Assembly (NCBI RefSeq): GCF_052857255.1
Contig: NC_135505.1
Coordinates: 45,090,520-45,154,519 of the forward strand
Source: Amblyomma americanum
Taxonomy: Eukaryota > Arthropoda > Arachnida > Ixodida > Ixodidae
Direction: 5' to 3'
DNA length: 64,000 nucleotides
Under the pieces are notes generated by a model. The model was not told the origin of the DNA. It was given only the letters and a program-made list of their open reading frames with translations, and searched no databases. The position numbers and the translations under genes are program-made. Position 1 is the first letter of the stretch, and the number at the start of each line of letters is the position of its first letter. Below are positions 18,687-31,531 of this stretch, piece after piece.

Positions 18687-20909
18687 CTGCAATAATGCAC
18701 AAGATATTAGCCAAAACTTTTCTTCCCTATGAATCTAACCTCGTCTCTCTAGGCACGCAGAGAAGACTGTACCTTCTCTTGTGCGCCTAGAGCTATTGCC
18801 TGAAGCATTAGCAAAACAGAGAACGTCCAGACAACCCAACAAATTTTCTCACACTTTGTAGCGACAACTAATAACTCTACTATTCGCGTCAGACGTACCT
18901 CTCGTACTACCTGACCGAGGCCTCCTTTCCTGCACAAATGTGATGAAATAATCGGTCCTATATGTGCTTATATAGCTCAGTACAGAAACAAGTTGTGAAT
19001 TTGCAGAAGTTAAGGGATTGTTATCTATTGAAACAATGTAGCTCATTGTCACATACGCGGTTCAGTTTTACATGACGAAGCAAATTTAAAGTTGTCAGCA
19101 GCACTGTACACCTAGCCTGTGACACATGTCTTGTATAGCATTGGGTTTTACAAGCCGCTTTTGTTATCAAATAGGCCAATTGCATGCGCAGCGCGGGACA
19201 GGCAGTGGTACCACGCCGTGCGGTTGCCTACATTTTCTGAAAATACCCAAGAATATGTCATACCGGGCGTCAGTGTTCATCGCAACTACACGTAATCGTT
19301 GGCAATCGCAGGTTGTTAAGCCCTCCCACCACAACAGCTTGCGGGCGCAGGTCAGCGAGGGATCGAAACACACCGCTACAGCTTTAGTATTTCACGCGGC
19401 ATTAATTGCTCAGTAAGGTTACCGAGAAGTTACGTTTTTTTTTTTGCTGTCAAGCGTTCTTTGTGACAGTAAAGACGGGCTCATGGTTTGACGCCGCAGA
19501 AAGGATGGCAGTGCGCATACAAATCCAGCTGGAAAGAGTGTAGTAGTTAAGATTCACTTTAGCACAGGCTGTTCGTGAGAAATCAGTTTATTTTCGATCA
19601 AGCACTGCGATAATTGAAGCAGACATTGAGGTAAGTATCCTACCTCTTGAGCTTCATTCCTAAAATGCATATAAATTGCACTGACAGGGATTAAGACAGG
19701 GAATTTAACTTTGCTTTCGTGCTGCACTTTTCAGAATGGCTTGGAACACCAGATATATTAGCGTGCAGACGTTTTTACCCTGCACTGCGTGATTGTTCGC
19801 TGGTTTGTAAACTCATTGTGTGGGATGCGAGAAATCGAAGAGGTCGTCCTTTAGATGCAGGAAATTGCCCGTTCTGGTTCATTGCATGTGCTGACGGATG
19901 GTACTGACAGCTATGACAAATTTTGCTTTGGAAAAATAAATGTACATTGCTTGTTTTGAACGCAAAGTTTTTCACTTCATACCTAGTCTCACGTTTGCGA
20001 CCAAGAACGTGGAAAATGACCGTTTCAAACACAAAAAATAACGCGTCTGGATATTGCTGGGAAATGGCTCAAAATTAGAAAAACTATTGGTAGTTTCGCG
20101 GATAAAGAATGGCAACAACGTAAAGAGAAGGTAAAAAGCATCCTGCATATTTTGTTTGAAAAACGTCAGTCAGTTTTTCCACCGTTCACAGTATATGCCA
20201 CACTGCCATGCTTTGTAGCCCGCACTTGTTGCTATCTTGCCCACACTTTTTGGCAGACACATGCCCAGCAACCGCCATCAAAAATAATCAGGGGTGAATT
20301 TCGGGCAAAATAGCGCGCATTAAAACGCAGCCCAACGAGAAAAAATAGGACCCTCGTTAGTAATCTCGTTTTTGCTTCGGGTAAGCTAACCCACAACGCA
20401 CCTTAGCTCCATAGACTGTACAACTCAGTCCAAAACTTTTGACGGGCAGGGATGTCGTGATCCGTGGAATGTTCGAACACATCAGTGTTTTTTTCTGCAC
20501 AACGTTAGATGAGTTCAGCGACGAGCTCGCTGGCGCTCTGCACACTCTAACGTCCCCTGCACAAGACATGTATGTGTTGGAAGCGTGCCATAGATTATGG
20601 GCGGGGTGCTGTGAACAAAGAGAACCTAGCTTGCTTAGCTGTATTGTGTCTCTGAGATTTAACCGCTCATCGAATACGAAAGAATGTGGAGAAAGCGCAA
20701 CGAGTACTATTCATTTTGTACCATATTTATGATATGTTAATCTATTCTTCTCAAAACTGAAGACAGAAAAAAAGCTTCCTTGAAACTAAATTATGCCCTT
20801 TCTCCCGACCCACTTAATAAATCAAACCCCAGAACTGCTTTCGAAAGGGTCCGGATAGCCGCATTACTGCTTCCTGCTATTGAATGAAGTGGGTTGGGAT
20901 ACCACGAAC
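18687..20909. other. intron, nothing recognised
   Basis: Intron of 2.2 kb between A5 and B5. It holds a 12-13 nt T-run near 19435 and no domain-bearing frame. Confidence 0.45.
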
Positions 20910-21233
20910 CTTGACCAGCTATGAAGATGTCGCTGAGTGTTACTCCTTGTGAGGTAATTTCAGGTGGTCCCTTGATGTAGGCGTGCACGGTGAAGCTCAC
21001 GACCGAGCAGGAATCGAAGTAGCTGCATACAACTCGGTTCTGGTCGGGGTGGAGAATGGTGCCTCTAGCGCACGATCCGACGTATGGCGTTCCGATGCTT
21101 TCATTGACGCCATTGCTGCCGCCTTTTGCCTCTATCCTGTAGTAGTCGAAGTGGTCGGCGGGGCGCTCCCAGGCCACAGTGAAGGAGTTGTCCGCCGCAG
21201 ATATTAGAGTTAAGTTGGACACATCCGTTATCT
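20910..21233 (-). CDS. FN3 exon A5
   Basis: Exon of 324 nt, acceptor TCGCAG|AGATAA, donor CAAG|GTTCGT (weak), phase 1-1. Landmarks: ITDVSNLTL, TVAWERPADHFDYYRIEA, GSCARGTILHP, VVC, DSC, KGPPEITSQGV and FIAGQG. Confidence 0.85.
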
Positions 21234-22624
21234 CTGCGAAAGAAATTTGAGGTTGAACTGCGTGGCAAGAGATAGTCATTGCTCTTGTTAGACTATTGCT
21301 TTATTACCACTCTCTTCATCTACGCAGCTACAGAAGCTCCATTAAGAGATCGGCTACAGAAATGAGAAATGAAATCAATGGTGCACTGTGCTCCACTTTT
21401 AAGCTGTAAAATAAGCCACACGTGTAAACTACTCGGTTAAAATCTTCAATAAAGTTAACCTTCACAGCGTGCGGCCTAAAGTTTCTTGGAAAGTTCGAAA
21501 TTTATATTCTATGGCTGTTGAATATTATAATCCTGGAAGTACTTTCTGTCGTCTCGTATGAGTTTATTCTCGTATTGAGAGCAGTAGCATGCTGCGTGTG
21601 TTGTTTCGGGTTGCATTTCCAACTTGTAACAATATAAACTATAAAACTTCTCTGCGAGATGAGAGCTCTGTGTTCGTTCAGGGTTTGAACTGCGTGAACC
21701 ATAAGAATTATAAGCCATTTCCTTCAGGAGAGGTTTTCAGTTTAAGGGAATTCACTTTCTAACACCAACAGCAATATGGTAAGAAGTGAAGCAAGAGAGA
21801 CTGAACACGTGAAGTGTTTTATGAGGGCTATAAAGAGAAAGTGACAGAAAGCAAAGGAGAGGAAGGAAGCGAGAATATGGAAAGGCTCGCTAGGAGAGGA
21901 AGCGGTCAACGAGCCGGCACGACAACGCGATGCAAAAGAATCGAAGAGACAATATCTTCCTTTCACTGCAAAATGCTTTCGTCCTTCGCTAGATTATGTC
22001 TCAGACCAGGGACATAACATTTCTTTTTTAAGTACGCGTGGTGTGAGCTGCTCTCAGATTCACTCCTTATATGCTGACTCTACTGCGTACAAAACACATA
22101 TGCGTTCAACTTACACAAGATTGATCAGGAGGTTACTATAGTTTTTTTACGGAAAAGGCAACATACTCTGACGCAAGAGAGGGAGAATCTAGGCTGAATA
22201 GAACAAGTTGACAAGCATTAGATAGATACATAATGCAAAATCGGACGTAAAAGCGAAAGTTCTCCGAACCTTTGAGTGTGTTCTCTATATCTACTGTGCA
22301 AGCGGCTTGTTTGCATTCATTATCTTGAAAGGTCCATCATATCTAAGCCTAAAACACTAATGCGCTCTCTTAGCGCGCCCACTCAGCGTAACTCAAGTTT
22401 TTTGATCTTCCTTTTAAAATCTTGGAAATATAAAGATATTGTATATCCTATTATTATAAATGTGTGCTACGCCCTGCATGCTGACCCAGAAATTATAAAC
22501 CAGTTTCTGACGACACCTACAGTGTCGTTCACAGCTGCATTTCACTTGAGTGCTAAAGTCTTTTAGCCTTTATTTGCCTCTTCCTCTAAGATACGAGCGA
22601 AAATCGCTGTAGAGTAACAATCAA
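21234..22624. other. intron, nothing recognised
   Basis: Left part of the intron that also holds the Penelope-like element. AT-rich, no recognisable feature. Confidence 0.45.
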
Positions 22625-23568
22625 GGCGGAAAGCTGGGCTAGTTGGTGTTTCATCATGAATTAAAAGACTAGCGCATATAACAGAGACACAGACAAAGAA
22701 GTAGACAGGACGAGCGCTAAACATCAACTGTGTTGTTTACTGAACATAAAGGAACATATAAGCAATTCGGTGGTGCATGCGCACACTGGGTTAACAATAC
22801 ATAGACAATCTAATCAAGGTGTGGCAAACTGTTCTTTAGGTACATTTTTTCTTTTTTGGTCAAGGTAAGTGAACTAGTGCTTACACAGTTATCACCTTCT
22901 CTGTCAATGTGATAGGCCTCACAAATCTCGCGACCTAACTTTGTGCCTCCCCTACCAAGCACACACGTGGCACCAAACGCCGGCACGCACCCGCACCGCT
23001 TACAATGATTGGCCAAATGACCGCCCCCCGCCAATGAATCTACCAGCGTGCTGTGCTCTCGTAGCCGCTCGTTCAGGCACCGTCCAGACTGCCCCACGTA
23101 GCATCTACCGCAGGAGAGGGGTATGCGGTATACGATGCCAGTAGTGCAAGGCACAAACTTGCATACGTGTTTTGTGGTGCAGACCGGTTTCCTTTCTTCG
23201 TTGACCGCTTTGCACATGCGCACCAGCTTTTCGGGGGCAGTGAACATCACGTCCACACCGCACCTCTCTCCTACTTTCTTCAGCCGGTGCGATAGCTGGT
23301 GCACGTACGGAATAGCGGTACGCCTCAGCCTCCTGCAGCTAGTTTCCGCTGCCACGCCAGGGCGGCCACCTGCCCTGATTTCTTTCAGGAGGCACTGCGC
23401 TACAGCCGTCACGGTATCCATAGGAAAACCGGCGTTCTGCAACCGGTGCACTTGCGTCTGCAAACTGATCTCAATTTTATGCTGGCAAGACTTCTCGAGA
23501 GCACCACGCAGGCAATTTTTTGCAATGCCCCGTTTTACCAATTTCGAATGAGCCGAATTGTACGCTAA
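22625..23568 (-). mobile_element. Penelope-like element, 3' fragment
   Basis: The minus-strand frame at 22810-23541 carries the C-terminal GIY-YIG endonuclease typical of Penelope-like elements. The downstream part, 22625-22809, looks like the element's 3' end (GGAAAGCTGGGCTAGTTGGT on the plus strand at the outer edge). The reverse transcriptase is missing, so it is 5'-truncated. It sits in the A5-B4 intron in the same orientation as the host gene. Confidence 0.75.
22810..23541 (-). pseudogene. Penelope-like ORF, GIY-YIG endonuclease end
   Basis: The 243-residue open frame has the GIY-YIG core at residues 135-150: GIVY, then SCGRCYVG. ERLREH follows, with conserved basic residues, and then a Cys/His-rich patch (HLANHCKRCGC). 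Upstream residues 50-115 match the linker between reverse transcriptase and endonuclease in this group (PYVHQLSHRLKKVGERCGVD). No internal stops. It would nick target DNA for insertion, but without the reverse transcriptase it is not autonomous. The listed start is arbitrary. Confidence 0.8.
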
Positions 23569-23848
23569 AATTTCCTTTTTTGTGCGTGGCTGGTACGACC
23601 AGCATCACGCAACAACCTTGGTGCGTGATGTGCGAGAGAATGCAGCCATGCTCAGGTAGCAAAAAATTAGAGCCGGTAATTCATATTTATGTCCCCAGAT
23701 TAGAAAAATATTAAAAAGACATGCGTATTTAAGAAAGGAAGGCTACGCCGTGCAATATGTAGTTTTTTTTGAAATACAAGAACGAAATATTACATGGCAG
23801 GAGCCAGAGGGTAAGAAAAAATATGCTATTAGAAAATAAATCTCTCAC

Positions 23849-24160
23849 CGAAAACTGGCGTCCTGAATTCCTCTGTCACTGGACGGCTCCGGAGGACATC
23901 TCCACGAGATAGGGCACTAGTGCTGACCAAAGCACAGTATAAGGTGTCAGGCATGCTCTCAATTTCGAGCGATGTGCGCGAGGTTTCTCGTTCGGTGCAT
24001 CCGGTCATAGGTTCTACTCCGTCACATCTGCTGAATACGTCACAAACCTTCACCGTGTATGATAGAATATTTTTGGGGACCTTAGTAGGCGGGTCCCACT
24101 GCAGACGGGTCAAAGAGGACGATATGCCGACTACGCTGATGCTCCTTGGTGGATCTGGGT
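23849..24160 (-). CDS. FN3 exon B4
   Basis: Exon of 312 nt, acceptor TTTCAG|ACCC, donor TTCG|GTGAGA, phase 1-1. Landmarks: DPDPPRSISVVG, SLTRLQWDPP, YTVKVCDVFSRCDG, GCTERETSRTSLEI, YCALVSTSAL and RTPVFG. The fifth type-B cysteine is replaced by serine (ALSRG where others have xxCG). Confidence 0.85.
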
Positions 24161-25590
24161 CTGAAACGTTAAGATTTTATGTTTAATTTCGTGTCGTTAA
24201 TTTTTGCAGTATTTTTAAGAAATGCATTCCACGCTGTATATAGACTGGATGAAACGTTGTCCATTTGGGGCGTCCACAGCTTTCCGGTAGGGATTTATTT
24301 TATTTACGATAGCACGTCGTAAACGCAACTTTTCATGAAGTGTCAGAGATCAAATATTATTTCGGTCTTTATTGCTTTAAAGCATCTTATTTGTTCCTGA
24401 ATGATTGCCTGCAGAAAATGGAATAAGTACGACAGTACCCTCAACAGTTACCAGATAATTTTTTCTGCTGTTGCCAAAAAAACCTAAACATGTGTATTTT
24501 TATGAGGAATTCAAAAATATTTCAAATATTCGTTCTAAACTGCGGTATGTGCAGAACAGAATAATGTCGCATTTAATTTTTTTTTAAAGGCAGATCCGAG
24601 TATTTATTTTTTGGCTTGAAAATGGGAAAGGCACGCTCCACGGAAACACTTCTGGCATACGCTGGTGGAGGGCAGCGTTACTCAGTCAAACGGGCCAGTC
24701 AAATGTAGGCGGATATACTGTTCCTTCCCGATATACCGAATATGCTGTTCATGTGAAGGATCCAGTGACGGGGAAAACCCGTTGGATTCAAGCCGCATTT
24801 TCTTTGCATCTCTCAGCTTTAGCTAAGAGTTAGCTCGAGCAAGCATTATGAGCCCAGCAGAGAAAAAAAAGTTTAACCGCGCAGCAACAAATTAACCAAT
24901 GAAATGCATGACGGTACCTACTAACAGCCTCAAATAAGAAATATAGGCAGATATGCAGTCTTCGCGGCAGCATACTTTTCGGCTGCGTGCTTGCAGGATA
25001 AATCACAAACGCTGTAAATGCGAGGCATGAATGCATGGCATTAAAACACAGCGAGTGCCCCACCACGCACTATATGCACACGTGTTGGGCTTGCTCTTGC
25101 TCTTCATCTCTTTTGCTTCGGCATAAACAAGAACAGGAAAATGCATTTAGTTCTTCATTTACCCACGGTATTTGAAGTTATAATTACATGCTTCTTCTTT
25201 TAAGGAGCGATGGCTTTTTTCAAATTTAATATTATACGATGTTTTCAGATATATTAGGTTTAGGGCCTTGTCGCCTATATTTACCAGATTGCGCGAATTT
25301 CGAATCCGCAAGTAATTCTTACCAGACACACCTTCTGAACGTAACACATCTTGTTCAAGATTGAGATCGCAGATATCGTTTAGAAAAGGGAAACAATATG
25401 CTGCCGGACACTCTTCCAAAAAGTAAACTACGTAACGAAATTGGATTAATCTTAGTGCCAGGTGTCATTTATTCGAACCATTTTTTCCGTTGTCGCAGAA
25501 AGTGATGTCTGAACCGTACCACATTTGTGTAGCTCTCTTTTTACCTAACATGTTTTACTGATAGCCCTTCCGTATACTTGAGGGAAATAC
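24161..25590. other. intron, nothing recognised
   Basis: AT-rich intron between A4 and B4. No coding frame or repeat that I can identify. Confidence 0.45.
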
Positions 25591-25917
25591 CTTCGGCGGT
25601 GATGAGGATGCCTTCTAGTATATTTCCTGAAGATGCAAGTTCCGGTGGTCCTCTGCGGTAGGTTTGCAGCCTGAAGCTGACGTTAGTACAGGTCTCGAGG
25701 AAGTTGCATGTGACTTCCGTCTGATCAGAGTGAACGATGGAGCCTGCGGCGCACGAGCTCCCACGGCGCCATTCGGTACCACCAGGGCTCCGCTCGTTGT
25801 AATTGGAGAGGACTTCAACTCTGTAGTAGTCGAAGAGAACATCGGGGCGCTCCCAGCGTACAGTAAATGACCTGTCCCCTGTAGCCACGAGGGTTAAGTT
25901 GGTCACATCCGGCAGCT
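25591..25917 (-). CDS. FN3 exon A4
   Basis: Exon of 327 nt, one codon longer than the other A exons, acceptor CACAG|AGCTGCC, donor GAAG|GTATTT, phase 1-1. Landmarks: LPDVTNLTL, TVRWERPDVLFDYYRVEV, SSCAAGSIVHS, VTC, ETC, RGPPELASSG and ITAEG. Confidence 0.86.
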
Positions 25918-27812
25918 CTGTGGGAACAAATACAGAAATTTTGAAATTAGGAAATTGATGGTTGTGCATCTTTATGGCGCAAAGGCTCATGGGGCCAAAG
26001 AGCACCAAGGCGCATGATGGTTTTCTCTTCTCAAGATGTTCTCACATGACCATTTACAAATACTTTCACCCTAAATAAGCCGAGCACCAGGTCAGGGGAA
26101 AGCTTGTGTTTATTGTAGAAACCGTGCGTACGCCGAGACACTGGTGATACAACCCCGGACCTCCTAAAATTCGGATACTAGATTACGACCTACTGGCTGT
26201 ATGGGTAACCAGAAAAGAGGTAATTGATGCTATGAGCTGACATTATTATGGACGGTGCCGCTGTTATTTTCTCTCGTCAGTGAAAGGTAAGTCTGTGAAG
26301 CGAGCGAGTTTCGCAACATTGGCTTAAGACCTACGCTAGCGTAAATCTTTACTACAGTCGCTTCCTCTGATATATACCTGCCTTCGCGACACATCCGCAA
26401 TGAACAAAAAATGCTGCTCTCTATTGCGTGACCCAAATGTGTTTCTTTTAAATTTTTCTCGTATAGTTATTAGATAATAATATTTGTACTCAAATGGTAG
26501 TCGTTGTAGTGCCGAATACATTTCTTTAATCTGTGAACGTGGATAAGAAACGACTGATTAAAATTTCTATAGCGATGTGCCTTCTGTGTGGTATTTTCTC
26601 TGCTATTTGAAGGACGGCCGCGAGAAACGAAGTACTACGATATAACTGCGCTTTTCTGCAACCGTATTGTAGCGTTATTTGTCGTGATTTCCGCGATAAA
26701 ACCATGCGCGCATACCATGCAATGTTGAGCGGCCGCCACTCGCTTCGACAGATTGCACAATAGTAGCAAAACATGAAACGGAGACAATCTTGATGTACGT
26801 CATCCCACCACTTTCTTTAGCATTTTTAGTAGCTGATTGCGATGAATGCCCAAGAGCTTCCCTCATTATACTCTTGGTGGAGTGGCCATCGCTTTCCTGA
26901 TTCGGCGGGGCGTGCGTTACGTGTTCGGGGTGAATGCATTGATAAACATTCAGGAGGTGAGCCGCTCACTTCGACACCATCAGCTTGCACTCTTCTTCTC
27001 GTTCAAAAAAGTCACAGAGGGCTAGGATGTACTTACAAGAGCGCAGTCGTGATTATTTTTATATTTAGAGTCATCGCTTTTCATGCCGAAAAAAGGTCGC
27101 CGCCACATATTCAAATAACGACCCGACCCGCATTTGGCTGTGAAGTAAACATTGCAATCTTTTCATGCTTTCATTTCTGTCCACTAATTACACAAAATCT
27201 ATAAAAAATACCTTCAATAGCACCACTAGTTCGCAAAAAATATTTTCTTAGTTTTACGTTCATACAGCGTACCACCTTATTGTAATCCAGGCTCACGTGA
27301 GCGGGTGCACTCGGTGCTTCACACCCTCTGGGGAAACAATTGCATTGCCGTCATCCAAAGCTGCTATAAAATCTCTATATAAAAGAGATAGACAGCGGAC
27401 GACAAGTTTGCGAAATATTGTCTGGCATCTAGGTTACTTTACTGTGTATACATTATGTAATGATGCACTGCAGAGTTGGCCAATATATTACTGAAAGTGG
27501 ACTTGCGCCGCTTTTCTCCGCCTAGGCAACAATCCCTATATGATCCAGGCTCTTGATCTTGTTGTAGAATAGAAGAATCTCGGCAAGTCTTTTCCAGAGG
27601 CCATATGTTACAAAGTGTAACAATTTATGGCAGCAACGTATGAAACCTAGCTCACACTTAAGTGGTCAGTGGAAATCTGTTAATGTTTTGTGAACCTGTG
27701 GCAGTTTGCATCATCAGCATATACCTTCAGATCCATGGCAATTTGCGCTGAGCTACTAGAGGCGCCCTTACTTATCAGTATGCAGGAGTGCAGCATATCT
27801 GCAAAATCTTAC
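25918..27812. other. intron with a dispersed repeat fragment
   Basis: 25965-26015 resembles 12990-13045 (GGCGCAAAGGCT...GGCCAAAGAGC). The remainder shows no recognisable coding or structural feature. Confidence 0.45.
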
Positions 27813-28124
27813 CAAACAACGCTGTCCTGAAATCAGCTGTCATTGCAACGCTCGAAATGTCGTCCAAGCCACAACGGACCCTAGCGTTCACTTGAACGCA
27901 GTACGATGTGTCTCCCGTACTCTCAAATTCCACCCAGGTGTCCGACGTCTCATACTCCATGCATCCACTACCGGTTTGCTGGGCGTCGCACGAAAAGTAT
28001 CCGGTGCATACCTTGGCCGTGAAAGCAACGAGATTACCGGGTACATTCCCTGGTGCTTGCCACTGGATTTTGGACAAAGAAGGCGACTTGCTGATCATAG
28101 TCAGACCTCTTGGTGGGGGTGGGT
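27813..28124 (-). CDS. FN3 exon B3
   Basis: Exon of 312 nt, acceptor ACGCAG|ACCC, donor TTTG|GTAAGA, phase 1-1. Landmarks: DPPPPRGLTM, PSLSKIQWQAP, FTAKVCTGYFSCDAQ, GCMEYETSDTWVEF, YCVQVNARVRCG and RTALFG. Confidence 0.86.
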
Positions 28125-28956
28125 CTGCGTCGAAAAATAAAAAAAATGATTACATTATTCTGTAACCTACCATGTTTAAATTATAATCTCATTTCTATTT
28201 GCAAAATAAATGAACAGCTGGAACCCACAACTGTGAAAACGTCTATTCTGTTTTCCTGTGCTCAGTGCCTTCAAAAAGTTACCCGTGGTTCAACACGCAG
28301 AGAAGAATGGTTCCAAGGAGAGCCTCGACGTCATATCATTTCCAATATATTTTCAATATTTCTTCATGTTCTCTTGAGTGGAACAGTGTGGTATTATTGT
28401 ACCACTTTTTATATCGGCTACTGCGCTTCGGGAAAATATTGGGTCAGCTCTCTTTACACTGATAATTGACGTGCAACATCGGGAATTGCTCGAAACCAAC
28501 TCTGTCCTTCCTCTAAATCAAGGGACGAAAATTACAATTTTTTTTGCGGAACAAATAACACCTTGACAGAAATCAAAACTAGCCAAAAATACGGTTTTCA
28601 TAACCAGCATGCATTCTCGCGAGTGAACTGCGGTGTCATAGTGAAACTGAAAAAAAAAAACTTTTGAGTGACGTCTAAACCCTCATTTATATACAAATTG
28701 TGATCTCGTATCGTTTTCGTTCCTGACGCCACCATTTTAATTGGAGGCGTAGAAAAAATGTTTTACATTTTAATTGGTTTTACTAAGGAACGAAATGTGT
28801 TTTCGATGGCGAAAAGCATCAGCTTATAATAAAAATGCTTTAGAAGTTTCTAAGAAAAATATTGAAATAAGGGCCAGAAATTATACTTGAAAACAGTTCT
28901 AATAAACGACTTCATTTAGAAATAAACGTGCAGATGATATGTGGCTCATGGATCAC
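28125..28956. other. intron, nothing recognised
   Basis: Intron between A3 and B3, AT-rich with a short A-run near 28651. Confidence 0.45.
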
Positions 28957-29280
28957 CTTCTCCAGGGACGAATATACCTTGGAGAGAAACCCCCAACGAT
29001 GTAAGCGCAGGTGGTCCACTCCTAAATGTTCGCACTATGAGGGTCGCCTTAGCGCACGCTTCAAGGAGGGTGCAGGTGACGACCGTTTGGTTAGGATGAA
29101 TAATGACGCCGCTGGCACATGAGCCCAAACGTTGGGGTTCACTGGGGCCGATTCCCTGGTCCTTGTCATTCAAAACTTCAATTGTGTAGTAGTCGAAGCG
29201 TGCTTCAGGTCGATCCCAACTGGCAGTGAAGGAGTTTGCCGCAGTGGACACCAGGCGAAGATTTACGACGTCAGGAAGAA
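28957..29280 (-). CDS. FN3 exon A3
   Basis: Exon of 324 nt, acceptor CTGCAG|TTCTTCC, donor GAAG|GTGATC, phase 1-1. Landmarks: LPDVVNLRL, TASWDRPEARFDYYTIEV, GSCASGVIIHP, VTC, EAC, SGPPALTSLGV and FVPGEG. Confidence 0.87.
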
Positions 29281-29789
29281 CTGCAGCAAGATCGTGCTGA
29301 TTACGTTAGACAGTCTGAAATGTGCTCTTTTACAGCAAATATAGTGACATGGGGGACATAAATATGTGCACTGCTAATATGAAGCTTTAGGAGCTTGAAT
29401 TTAACGATGCGAATGGCTCGATAAATAATAAGCAATGTTGCCAGAAAGTAGATATGGAGTTTTTTTTTTTACACACTGAAGGTTCACGATATAAGGAAGT
29501 TATGGTTAAAATCAAGTCTGTGTCAGCTTTGAGGAGCATGCTGTGAATATGTAGGAAGATAATATATTATGTTATAAGGAAACCACAAGATTTAAGGCTT
29601 CCAGCTTGAAGGGGCGTCTTGGAAATGAACACACATTCCACAGCTCATGAATACTCATATGCAGTGGCCCAGGTTTAGAATGTTCTTTAAGGATCAAAAT
29701 TTTTAAATAGCAAATATAGCAAATGGAAATATTCGAGCAACATACGAGTGAAGAATAATTATCTCTCCTTTGAAAATCTTAAGCCTTAC
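29281..29789. other. intron, nothing recognised
   Basis: Short intron between B2 and A3 with a T-run near 29460. Confidence 0.45.
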
Positions 29790-30101
29790 CGAATGAGGGG
29801 GTCCTGAACTCTTCCACGGCTGGTCTGCTCGAGAGGACGTTGAAGCCGCACTGAACGCTTACTGAAGCCAGAACACAGTACGGGGTGTCTGCGGTGCTTG
29901 CGAATTCTAGCCAGTTCGCCGATGTTTGGTGCTCAGTGCAGCCGGCGACACTTGCCTGTGTGTTGCATGACGTGAACTCCTCGCATACCTTCACGGCATA
30001 AGATTGGATGCCGCCAGAAAATTTTGTCGGCGGCGTCCACTGGAGGCGAGTCAGGGAAGGTGATGTCGCGATTATGGTGATGCTGCCGGGGGGTTCAGGA
30101 T
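29790..30101 (-). CDS. FN3 exon B2
   Basis: Exon of 312 nt, acceptor TTTAG|ATCC, donor TTCG|GTAAGG, phase 1-1. Landmarks: DPEPPGSITI, PSLTRLQW, KVCEEFTSCNTQ, GCTEHQTSANWLEF, YCVLASVSVQCG and RTPSFG. Confidence 0.86.
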
Positions 30102-31207
30102 CTAAACAATGGGAGTGGAAAAATTACGCTACAAGAACAAAAGAGATGCTCGACAAAAAGTGGGTTCATCAGTTTGTTCGCGCCCTGACCCACTGAATGA
30201 TAATCAATTCCACGTGGCTACTTGCCGCACAGACAGAAGAATTTGCATTGAAAGTTTAAGGGAAAATTTGGGTTACAGACACGCAGGCCGCTACACCTCG
30301 AGCCTTTCACGTGGCCCACTTATGGTTATAGCAAATATTAGATTGAAGTCATCATGCATACATGCTATTGCAGGTGTGTGGTATGTTAAATAAAATGTCA
30401 AACTGAGTCCTCCTCCTCCATAATTTGGCGCTAAGAGTAAACATTGCGCAACTTGCATGTTATCTTAGAAATTTCTTCCTACCTCCACAAGTTCGCAAAT
30501 TCGCAGGGACAGTTATCTGCCATAACCCATTGAAAAATAATTTTGGCTAACGATGCTGCTAAAAATCAACATGAGCACTGAATGGACAATTTCCTTGGTT
30601 GAAGAACTCCGAGCTTTAATCAGTCCTTACTAGCTGCCTTTAGCCTCTCTGATAGAGCGGATGAGCAAGGTATTTTTGCATTTGCTTTTGTGTTCGACAT
30701 TGTATTGCCAGATGAGCGATATCAATGGGGCAGAGAACATAAGTGTTCTTGGTTAGAGAGGGCTGGGCGATGTGGTTTCCGAACACACAAAACAAAAGGA
30801 ACAAAGTTCGACGGGGAGCCCCTGTCCTCTAGCGAACGGTTTGTCAAGGAGACATATTTCTTTGCTATGTCGTTTTCAAGAGGACTGAGGCCTTCACTTA
30901 ACCTTTACCGTGCGGTTTTTGTTTAGTGGCTCTGTTTCCAGTTTTTTGGTGCTCTTTTGTGTTGTAGTCCCTGCTTTCAGAATGCATGCGTTGATATTAT
31001 GTATTCGATCCCTATGTGGTCTGTAACCTATTCAGAGTTTATATAATATGACATTCGTAGATTGGAAATGATCACCTTGCTTCATCAAAACTAATTTTAA
31101 AAACTCTATATTGTGGAAACAGTTCACAGCAGGTACAATAACTGAAGCAGGCAAAGGAATCGATTTCTCTAAGAACACTTTGCATGCGGCAGTCGACAAT
31201 AAATTAC
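30102..31207. other. intron, nothing recognised
   Basis: Intron between A2 and B2. Plus-strand frames such as 30690-30926 have no domain and no supporting signals. Confidence 0.45.
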
Positions 31208-31529
31208 CTTGACCGGGTATGAAGATGTCGTGAAGGGTGACTCCCAATGATGTAAGTTCAGGCGGTCCACTTGCATAGGTGCGCACTGTGAAGCTTGCCT
31301 TCGTGCACGGCTGGAGGGGACTGCACGTAACTTGTGTTTGATCGGGATGAATAATTGTTCCTGTTGCACAGGAGCCGTTCTGATGTGGCTCACTTAGACC
31401 GCTTCTATCACCGCTGTCATCGCTGACTTGAATCCTGTAGTAATCGAAGCTTACTTCGGGTTTCTTCCACGTAGCAGTAAAGGAATTCTCGGCAGTGGAA
31501 ACCAGGCGTAGATGTGCGACGTCAGGTAG
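31208..31529 (-). CDS. FN3 exon A2, acceptor out of phase
   Basis: The coding content is a complete A domain without stops: LPDVAHLRL, TATWKKPEVSFDYYRIQV, GSCATGTIIHP, VTC, QPC, SGPPELTSLGV and FIPGQG. The donor CAAG|GTAATT is normal. The only usable acceptor, TTTATAG|CTACC, gives 322 nt instead of 324. Joined to B1, which ends in a single G, it reads GCT ACC TGA, an immediate stop. Other A exons have AG|AG or AG|TG before the CTN codon, so one AG appears to have been lost. It may be a real mutation, a skipped exon, or an assembly error. Confidence 0.75.
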
Positions 31530-31531
31530 CT

